Assembly (NCBI GenBank): GCA_025936195.1
Contig: JAICTW010000040.1
Coordinates: forward strand, 1-10,234
Reading direction: 5' to 3'
Origin: Flavisolibacter sp.
GTDB lineage: Bacteria; Bacteroidota; Bacteroidia; Chitinophagales; Chitinophagaceae
DNA: 10,234 nt
Notes under the pieces: generated by a model
Told to the model about the DNA's origin: nothing
The model's input: only the letters and a program-made list of their open reading frames with translations
Databases searched by the model: none
In this document: positions 4,532 to 10,234 of the stretch, piece after piece
Numbering within the stretch: the stretch's first letter is position 1
Layout: each line of letters begins with the position of its first letter
Position numbers and translations under genes: made by a program

Positions 4532-7390
4532 TCAGAATGCTTTCTTACCGTCTACTTTATTTCCGTCCACATCCAATTCTACCACTTCATAACCCAGCTT
4601 TTGAATGCCGGGAAGAATTCTTGCCTTATCACCCACCAATAAAATATTGATCTTATCCGGATTCAAATATTTCTGTGCTAATGCGTGCAATTGTTCAGGC
4701 GTCATGCTTTTTAATATCTCTGCCTGCTTTTGTGTATAGTTTGCAGGAAGATTATAATCGAGTATGCGACGGATGAACGCTGCTTTTTGAAAACCTGTTT
4801 CGTATTTCAAAGCATCACTTTGTCCAATGGCATTTTTCATGAAAGCTACTTCGTCTGTTGTTGGACCATTTTGAACATAATTTTTAATGATGCTCATGGA
4901 TTCAGCTAAGGCACTGTCGGTTGCTTCTGCTTTAATACCCGAACTGAATTGAAAATCGCCGGAATACTCATCACCACTAAAGCGGCTGCTCGCTCCGTAA
5001 GTCCAACCTTTTTGTTCACGTAAGGTTAAATTCAAACGGCTGTCAAATCCTCCACCCAATGCGAAGTTGGTTAAGTAAGCTTTGTAGTAGTCGCCTGTTG
5101 CATCATATTTCAAACCTGTTGCATAACCAATACGAAATTCAGTTTGTGCACCTTTGGGAACATCCACCAAATACACCTTTGTTTTATCAACATTAGCTGT
5201 CAATGCTTCCGGTGTTGGAAGCTGAATTTTTTTCTTTGGTAATTTATCAAGGAAAGAAAGTTTGGGAAGCACTTCTTTTTCAGTAATGTCGCCCACTACT
5301 ACCACTTTTGTTCCAACAGAGGTCATGTAATTGTTGTAATAGTTTTTGATATCGTCAAGTGTAATGTTCTTCACGGTTTCTTCCGTTCCATCTTCACTGA
5401 TGCCCAAAATATTTTTATCGCCATAATTCAGTTTTGCAAATACATCGCTGGCTACTGCAGAAGGCTGACTTTTCTTTTGTTTCAAGCCCTGAAGTGCCTG
5501 TTGTTTTAAACGGTTGAACGATTGCTCTGTGAATTTTGGATTGAACATACGCTCCTGCAACAAAGCCAGCGTTTTATCAAAATTCTTTTTTAATGACTGT
5601 ACTGTATAAGTAATGCCATCAGTGCTACTGGAGATGTTGATAGAACTCCCGAGCTTTTGCAGTTCAGTTGATAATTGTTCTGCTGTATAATTTTTGGTGT
5701 CTTCCATCATCATGTCGGAGAAGAAGCTTGCCAGACCTGCTTTGGAAAGATCATTGGCAGAAGCCAGATGTCCGCCGGGAATGGTAACTGAAAATGTAAC
5801 AGTTGGGATTTCGGTATTCTGTGCACCAATTACTTTTGCTCCATTAGCCATATCTTTTATCCAAAATGCCGGAACTTTTACCTGAGGATTGGCGCCGATA
5901 GCTGGCATTTTACTTCTGTCGAAATTGTCTTTTGCTTTTACATATTTCAATTTGTCATAACCATAATTTGGCGCAACATAATGCGAAGAATCAATTGTGT
6001 AATTATCTGCTGCGGCTACCAATGCTTCCTGTCCTTTTGGAGTAACACTTAAGATAACAGCGCCTTTCTCTTTGATGTATTTGTTATACGCATTCATTAC
6101 ATCTTCCTTGGTTAAAGACGAATACCTCTTTAACAGGTCGGCAATTTTGTTTGGATTTCCGGTGAAAGTTTGAAAGGCTGCCAACTGAACGCCTTTGCCC
6201 TGCACACTTTGTAATCCATTAATCAATTGCGATTCGCGGCTTCCCCGGAACTTGGCAACATCTTCATCGGTTACACCCGCTTTTTCAAAAGAATCCAATG
6301 AAGCACGGAATGATTTTTCCATATCGGCTAGGCTCTTGCCCGGAGTAGGAATCAATTGAATAAACATTTCTCCACCGAGTTCATTAAAAAGCGGAAAGGC
6401 AGAAGCCTGCAATGCTATTTGTTTTTTTGTAAGCTGCTGAAACAGTACAGAATTTCTTCCCTGTCCCAACACCTGCGCCAGACATTGTAATGCCGCCATG
6501 TCCTTATTGTAATTGGGAACTGTAGGATAAACAACAGCCAGCAAGGGAAGCTTTGCATAATTGTCTGTATAGGAAACATAGCGGTCTTTATCCAAACTCA
6601 CCAAGGGAAAAGAAGCAGCATCAACTTTTGGTCCTGTTGGTATGCTGCCGAAATATTTCTCTGCAAGCTTTAATGCATCAGCAGGTTTTACATCACCAAC
6701 AATAGTAAGTGTTGCATTGTTGGGACCATACCAGCGCAAAAAGAAATTCTTCAGATCATTCACATCACTTCTGTTCAAATCTTCCAGATATCCAATCACC
6801 GGCCATGAATACGGATGACCATAAGGATACAAAGTTTGATTGATGATTTGAAAAGCCAATCCATAAGGCACGTTATCAATTCTCTGTCCTCTTTCATTTT
6901 TCACTGTGGCCCTTTGTATCTCAAATTTTTTCTGCGACACCGCATCCAGCAAAAAGCCCATGCGGTCACTTTCCAGCCACAGCATTTTTTCGATCTGATT
7001 GCTGGGAACCGTTTCAAAATAATTGGTGCGGTCTTCAGTAGTACTTCCGTTCATGGTACCACCTGCTTCACTCACCATTTTAATATGTTGGCCATCGGCC
7101 ACGTGATCACTTCCCTGAAACATCATGTGTTCAAAAAAATGGGCAAATCCGGATTTGCCAATTTGCTCTCTCGCCGAACCAACGTGGTAAGTAACATCTA
7201 CATACACCACAGGATCGCTGTGGTCTTCGGAAACCACAACGGTTAATCCGTTTGGTAATACATACTTCTCGTAAGGAATGACAAGCTCATTGCCGGTTTT
7301 GGTAACTTTTTCTACAAGCCTGGCTTGTCCAAAAGCAGTAGCAACCACTACCAGCAATAAGGAAGCCAGCATCAGAAATTTTTGTTTCAT
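4532..7390 (-). CDS. Exported M16 family (pitrilysin-like) zinc metallopeptidase, two-half protein
   Basis: This is a 952-residue protein. Residues 1-22 are a Sec signal peptide (hydrophobic core LMLASLLLVVVATAF, then GQA), so it acts in the periplasm or outer envelope. The active half (~40-460) carries the inverted zinc motif H84-F-F-E87-H88 and the distal ligand E166 in VKNERGQR, 78 residues after H88, as expected for M16. An M16_C domain follows from ~205 (SDVNDLKNFFLRWYGPNNAT). The second half (~500-930) repeats the fold, but the equivalent motif is degenerate (ASFFSDM at 554-560, with S, S and D in place of H, E and H). It retains the R791/Y798 pair (REQKGWTYG) typical of the inactive half. 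The family degrades peptides enclosed between the halves. The length is normal for a fused two-half member. The gene stands alone with its own terminator; TTACTTTG (7416-7423) and TCTATTTG further upstream are one-mismatch -7 candidates. Confidence 0.93.
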   Translation of the reverse strand: MKQKFLMLASLLLVVVATAFGQARLVEKVTKTGNELVIPYEKYVLPNGLTVVVSEDHSDPVVYVDVTYHVGSAREQIGKSGFAHFFEHMMFQGSDHVADGQHIKMVSEAGGTMNGSTTEDRTNYFETVPSNQIEKMLWLESDRMGFLLDAVSQKKFEIQRATVKNERGQRIDNVPYGLAFQIINQTLYPYGHPYSWPVIGYLEDLNRSDVNDLKNFFLRWYGPNNATLTIVGDVKPADALKLAEKYFGSIPTGPKVDAASFPLVSLDKDRYVSYTDNYAKLPLLAVVYPTVPNYNKDMAALQCLAQVLGQGRNSVLFQQLTKKQIALQASAFPLFNELGGEMFIQLIPTPGKSLADMEKSFRASLDSFEKAGVTDEDVAKFRGSRESQLINGLQSVQGKGVQLAAFQTFTGNPNKIADLLKRYSSLTKEDVMNAYNKYIKEKGAVILSVTPKGQEALVAAADNYTIDSSHYVAPNYGYDKLKYVKAKDNFDRSKMPAIGANPQVKVPAFWIKDMANGAKVIGAQNTEIPTVTFSVTIPGGHLASANDLSKAGLASFFSDMMMEDTKNYTAEQLSTELQKLGSSINISSSTDGITYTVQSLKKNFDKTLALLQERMFNPKFTEQSFNRLKQQALQGLKQKKSQPSAVASDVFAKLNYGDKNILGISEDGTEETVKNITLDDIKNYYNNYMTSVGTKVVVVGDITEKEVLPKLSFLDKLPKKKIQLPTPEALTANVDKTKVYLVDVPKGAQTEFRIGYATGLKYDATGDYYKAYLTNFALGGGFDSRLNLTLREQKGWTYGASSRFSGDEYSGDFQFSSGIKAEATDSALAESMSIIKNYVQNGPTTDEVAFMKNAIGQSDALKYETGFQKAAFIRRILDYNLPANYTQKQAEILKSMTPEQLHALAQKYLNPDKINILLVGDKARILPGIQKLGYEVVELDVDGNKVDGKKAF

Positions 7391-7499
7391 AATTATAATT
7401 GAATTTGAAGGATGACAAAGTAAGTCAAATAGAGATTGGTTGTATAACCATTTATCAAAATCTTAAATAGAGACGGATTTTTAAAGTGAATGGAAGCAT

Positions 7500-7507
7500 T
7501 ACCTTAG
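7500..7507 (+). promoter_or_regulatory. Weak candidate -7 element TACCTTAG before the AIM24 gene
   Basis: It matches TAnnTTTG at all but one of the six fixed positions and sits 16 bases before the ATG, a reasonable distance for a short leader. No convincing -33 TTTG is seen. The 133-bp spacer with the divergent M16 gene also holds TGGTT-GTAT-AACCA (7437-7450), a weak inverted repeat. Confidence 0.25.
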
Positions 7508-7523
7508 AAAAAAATTACAAGCT

Positions 7524-8330
7524 ATGAACGGATATGGCCAAACTGCCCACCAGATTGACTATCGCATTTTTGGCGAAGAAATGCAATGTGTGGAGATCGA
7601 ATTGGATCCAGGAGAAACTGCTATTGCTGAAAGCGGCGCCTTTATGATGATGGACGACGGCATTCAAATGGAAACCATTTTTGGAGATGGGAGCAACAGG
7701 GGAGGAGGAGGATTGCTGGGAAAATTAATGTCGGCAGGAAAAAGAATTTTAGTAGGCGAAAGTTTATTCATGACGGCGTTTACTAATATTGGCAGCGGAA
7801 AGAAAAGAGTGTATTTCGCGGCGCCTTATGCAGGTAAAATTGTAACACTTGATCTTTCGAAACTGGGAGGAAAAGTAATTTGTCAGAAAGATGCTTTCCT
7901 CTGCGCAGCAAAAGGTGTTAGTGTTGGTATTGAATTTCAAAGAAGATTGGGAACGGGTTTGTTTGGAGGAGAAGGTTTTATTATGGAAAAACTGGAAGGT
8001 GATGGTTATGCTTTTATGCATGCCGGTGGTTATGTGTTGGAAAGAGATTTACAACCCGGAGATTTTTTAAAAGTCGATACAGGTTGCATTGTTGGCTTTG
8101 AAGCTTCGGTTAATTACGACATTCAATTTGTAGGCGGTATTAAAAATACTTTGTTTGGTGGTGAAGGTGTGTTCTTTGCTACTTTGCGTGGACCAGGAAA
8201 AGTTTGGATACAATCTTTGCCGGTTAGCAGATTAGCCAGCAGAATATTGCAATATGGAACTGTCAATAGGAAAGAGGAAGGAAGTATTTTAGGAGGATTG
8301 GGGAATATGATTGATGGAGATGGATGGTAG
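7524..8330 (+). CDS. AIM24 / TIGR00266 family protein (formerly DUF124)
   Basis: This is a 268-residue soluble protein with no signal peptide. The family pattern is clear: an N-terminal beta segment with [22 protein letters not shown] (~23-44), a Gly-rich [10 protein letters not shown] (~60-69), [11 protein letters not shown] (~78-88), and KIVTLDLSK. These are followed by two similar loops, TGLFGGEGF (144-152) and [11 protein letters not shown] (208-218), and [19 protein letters not shown] (178-196). These features match the bacterial TIGR00266 proteins related to mitochondrial AIM24, which has a jelly-roll/double beta-helix fold. Their molecular function is not settled; the mitochondrial relative affects inner-membrane organisation. 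The length is normal. It is a single-gene unit, divergent from the M16 peptidase and ended by a strong hairpin. Confidence 0.9.
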   Translation: MNGYGQTAHQIDYRIFGEEMQCVEIELDPGETAIAESGAFMMMDDGIQMETIFGDGSNRGGGGLLGKLMSAGKRILVGESLFMTAFTNIGSGKKRVYFAAPYAGKIVTLDLSKLGGKVICQKDAFLCAAKGVSVGIEFQRRLGTGLFGGEGFIMEKLEGDGYAFMHAGGYVLERDLQPGDFLKVDTGCIVGFEASVNYDIQFVGGIKNTLFGGEGVFFATLRGPGKVWIQSLPVSRLASRILQYGTVNRKEEGSILGGLGNMIDGDGW

Positions 8331-8348
8331 CAATGAAAAATAGAAATG

Positions 8349-8388
8349 AAAAAGTGGAGAATTGGCGAAGGCTGATTCTCCACTTTTT
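8349..8388. terminator. Strong hairpin terminator, probably bidirectional
   Basis: AAAAAGTGGAGAAT (8349-8362) and ATTCTCCACTTTTT (8375-8388) pair perfectly over 14 bp around a 12-base loop. T-runs arise from the arms on both strands. It lies 18 bases after the AIM24 stop, between convergent AIM24 and guaB, and may end both transcripts, although it is ~210 bases beyond the guaB stop. The rest of this gap (8389-8598) has no gene I can support, only a 7-bp inverted repeat at 8522-8540. Confidence 0.88.
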
Positions 8389-8521
8389 GTTTGAAAGAAG
8401 TTTTTTTAATGAAGTAGAATTATTTGTAGTCATCTACTGTGTTGTTTTAACCTGTGGAGTTAATTCTGAGTTTGTCGAAAGATATACTCTCTTTATACCG
8501 CAACAATTCTCACTCATTCCT

Positions 8522-8540
8522 TTCAATCATGTAGATTGAA
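8522..8540. repeat. Short inverted repeat downstream of guaB
   Basis: TTCAATC-ATGTA-GATTGAA is a perfect 7-bp stem with a 5-base loop, 59 bases beyond the guaB stop. There is no adjacent T-run on the guaB strand, so it is at most an RNA 3'-end stabilising hairpin. Confidence 0.3.
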
Positions 8541-8598
8541 CGCTCATGGGGTTACAATTGACTGATATAATCTTTTTACCAAAAAATCAACTCACAGC

Positions 8599-10074
8599 TT
8601 ACTTCCTGCTATAATTCGGAGCTTCTCTTGTGATCTCCACATCATGTGCATGGCTTTCACGCATGCCTGCATTGGTGATCTTCACCAGCGTTGCGTTTTG
8701 CAATTCGGAAATATTTTTAGCACCGCAGTAACCCATACCTGCACGCAGCCCACCGACAAACTGATAAACGATCTCTTTCAGCATTCCTTTATAAGCCACG
8801 CGGCCTTCAATACCTTCCGGCACATATTTTTTTACATCGGCTTCCGGGTCCTGAAAATAACGGTCACTACTTCCGGTGCTCATGGCACCCAGCGATCCCA
8901 TGCCGCGATACTCTTTGAATTTTCTTCCTTCATAAATAATTGTATCACCGGGACTTTCTTCTGTGCCTGCAAAAATGCTTCCCATCATCACGCAATCTGC
9001 GCCAGCTGCCAATGCTTTCACCATATCGCCCGTGTAACGAATACCGCCATCGGCAATTAGCGGAATATTTTTTTTACTCAGTGCTGCATGTGCCTGCATG
9101 ATAGCTGTGAGTTGCGGAACACCGGCGCCGGCAACAATGCGGGTGGTACAAATGGAGCCGGGACCAATACCCACTTTCACAGCATCAGCGCCGGCATCTA
9201 CTAATGCTTCGGCTCCCTCGGAAGTGGCAATATTGCCCGCAATGATATTAATGTGTTTGAATTTTTTCCGGATACTTTTTAATGCATCAATTATTCCCTT
9301 TGAATGGCCATGTGCACTGTCTAAACAAATTACATCCACACCTACATTTTGCAAAGCAGCTACCCGGTCCAGCAGGTCTCTTGTGACACCAACTGCTGCG
9401 CCAACCAGCAATCGTCCAAGCGAGTCTTTCACAGCATTCGGAAATGAAGTGACCTGTAAAATATCGCGGTAGGTGATCAACCCAACCAACTTACCTGATT
9501 TATCAATGACAGGAAGCTTTTCAATTTTTGTCTGATGTAAAATTTTTTCAGCGCCTTTCAAATCGGTTCCTTCAGGTGCAGTAATAAGATGATCTTTGGT
9601 CATTACTTCGCTGACTTTGCGATGCATGTTTTCTTCAAAACGAAGATCACGGTTCGTGAGAATGCCTGCTAATTTTCCGCCGCCATCCACAATAGGAATA
9701 CCGCCGATCTTATTTTCACGCATCAGCCGTAAAGCATCTCCAATAGTGGCATCAACTGTTAAGGTGATCGGGTCAATGATCATCCCGCTTTCACTTCGTT
9801 TTACTTTACGCACCTGATCGGCCTGTTTTTCAATGGTCATATTCTTGTGTAAAATTCCAAGGCCGCCTTCCCTTGCCAGCGCAATGGCGAGCGAAGCCTC
9901 TGTTACCGTATCCATTGCTGCCGAAAGCATAGGAACATTCAGCGTAATATCTTTTGTAAGCTTTGTTTTAATGTCCACATCACGGGGAAGAATTTCCGAG
10001 TAATCCGGAACCAGCAGAACATCGTCGAAGGTTAAGCCTTCTATAAAATTTTTCGAGGTGGGGTTTGTTGCCAT
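8599..10074 (-). CDS. guaB: IMP dehydrogenase
   Basis: This 491-residue enzyme (EC 1.1.1.205) oxidises IMP to XMP with NAD+, the committed step of GMP synthesis, in the cytosol as a tetramer or octamer. [10 protein letters not shown] (14-23) opens the TIM barrel. Two CBS domains, the nucleotide-sensing Bateman module, are inserted at ~95-207. The catalytic loop GPGSICTTR carries C309; ADGGIR (341-346) binds the IMP phosphate side; GMGSLGAM (391-398) and the flap dyad R405-Y406 in SSDRYF are present. All key residues are intact and the length is normal. The frame extends to an ATG at 10143, adding 23 residues unlike the family. I chose the ATG at 10074 because it places LTFDDV at the expected distance, and because the TAnnTTTG box lies inside the longer version. 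The gene is convergent with AIM24. Confidence 0.97.
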   Translation of the reverse strand: MATNPTSKNFIEGLTFDDVLLVPDYSEILPRDVDIKTKLTKDITLNVPMLSAAMDTVTEASLAIALAREGGLGILHKNMTIEKQADQVRKVKRSESGMIIDPITLTVDATIGDALRLMRENKIGGIPIVDGGGKLAGILTNRDLRFEENMHRKVSEVMTKDHLITAPEGTDLKGAEKILHQTKIEKLPVIDKSGKLVGLITYRDILQVTSFPNAVKDSLGRLLVGAAVGVTRDLLDRVAALQNVGVDVICLDSAHGHSKGIIDALKSIRKKFKHINIIAGNIATSEGAEALVDAGADAVKVGIGPGSICTTRIVAGAGVPQLTAIMQAHAALSKKNIPLIADGGIRYTGDMVKALAAGADCVMMGSIFAGTEESPGDTIIYEGRKFKEYRGMGSLGAMSTGSSDRYFQDPEADVKKYVPEGIEGRVAYKGMLKEIVYQFVGGLRAGMGYCGAKNISELQNATLVKITNAGMRESHAHDVEITREAPNYSRK

Positions 10075-10077
10075 GTG

Positions 10078-10085
10078 CAAAGATA
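10078..10085 (-). promoter_or_regulatory. Bacteroidota -7 promoter element of guaB (TATCTTTG)
   Basis: This is a perfect TAnnTTTG followed by C, with only three bases (CAC) before the guaB ATG. If this is the promoter, transcription would start at or next to the ATG, giving a leaderless mRNA, and the longer start at 10143 could not be used from it. No clear -33 TTTG was seen at the usual distance. Confidence 0.6.
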
Positions 10086-10151
10086 GGGAGCGTAAAGAAA
10101 TGGAATACACGGAATCTAAAAAGGGAAGTGAATTTTTATGCACGAATTGAA

Positions 10152-10165
10152 CAAATAATTATTTG
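10152..10165. repeat. 14-bp perfect palindrome upstream of guaB
   Basis: CAAATAATTATTTG is its own reverse complement. It lies ~67 bases upstream of the guaB -7 box and could be an operator, but an AT-rich palindrome of this size is expected about once by chance in 10 kb. Confidence 0.25.
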
Positions 10166-10234
10166 CCTGACATTTTCTGTTGCAGGGTTCAGAGCAAAAT
10201 ATAATTGCTGCTTAATAATTCTTCCATCCATTTA

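Noticed and set aside
7437..7450. TGGTT-GTAT-AACCA inverted repeat between the M16 and AIM24 genes as an operator
   Set aside because: Arms of only 5 bp are expected by chance many times in 10 kb, and nothing else supports it.
8324..8539. Plus-strand 71-codon frame overlapping the AIM24 stop
   Set aside because: It runs through the strong terminator hairpin, its product has no recognisable pattern, and it covers a gap whose composition looks non-coding.
10075..10143. Upstream ATG that would add 23 residues to IMP dehydrogenase
   Set aside because: The added residues do not resemble the family N-terminus, and the -7 promoter box lies within them.
10189..10233. Minus-strand frame ending ...KWMEELLSSNYILL at the right edge
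   Set aside because: It could be the C-terminus of a gene entering from the right, but 15 codons are too few to support a call. A 32-codon ATG frame on the same strand overlaps it and is equally unproven.
1..10234. CRISPR array, insertion sequence, tRNA, prophage or integrase
   Set aside because: I saw no regularly spaced direct repeats, no transposase or integrase motifs, and no tRNA-like cloverleaf or CCA end on either strand.

Overview
The window looks like a chromosomal segment of a Bacteroidota bacterium, most likely of the Chitinophagaceae/Chitinophagales group. The base composition is moderately AT-rich. The gene families fit: a DUF2807/GIN-domain secreted protein, a two-domain M16 zinc peptidase, a flavin reductase with a long C-terminal tail, and 'YRRIRGE'-type HTH regulators. 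There is little Shine-Dalgarno signal, and matches to the Bacteroidota -7 promoter element TAnnTTTG lie just upstream of two genes. The lineage call is inference from family content, not from a marker gene.

Layout. (1) 2-1509, plus strand: two tandem paralogous HTH-type regulators, the first cut by the left edge, coupled by a TAATG stop/start overlap. (2) 1506-2396, minus: a flavin-reductase-like FMN protein whose stop codon overlaps the stop of the second regulator. (3) 2548-3267, plus: a secreted DUF2807 beta-repeat protein followed by a good intrinsic terminator. (4) 3414-4457, minus: a cluster of small genes. In transcription order these are a 62-aa protein, an overlapping MNT-like nucleotidyltransferase (the pair resembles a toxin-antitoxin-like two-gene unit), a roughly 69-aa gene whose frame is broken right after its ATG, and a 68-aa two-helix membrane protein. 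(5) 4532-7390, minus: a large exported M16 peptidase with its own terminator. (6) 7524-8330, plus: an AIM24/TIGR00266 family protein with a strong hairpin terminator. (7) 8599-10074, minus: guaB, IMP dehydrogenase, with a perfect TAnnTTTG box placed so close to the ATG that the mRNA may be leaderless. The last roughly 90 bases hold no confident gene.

The genes do not form one pathway. guaB (purine synthesis), the M16 peptidase (envelope proteolysis), AIM24 and the flavin reductase look like ordinary chromosomal genes in single-gene units. The accessory-looking parts are the tandem regulators and the 3.4-4.46 kb small-gene cluster. I see no CRISPR array, insertion sequence, tRNA, rRNA or phage gene. 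No clearly new system is demonstrated. The best leads are the frame-broken small gene, the nucleotidyltransferase pair, the tandem regulators, and the leaderless arrangement at guaB.
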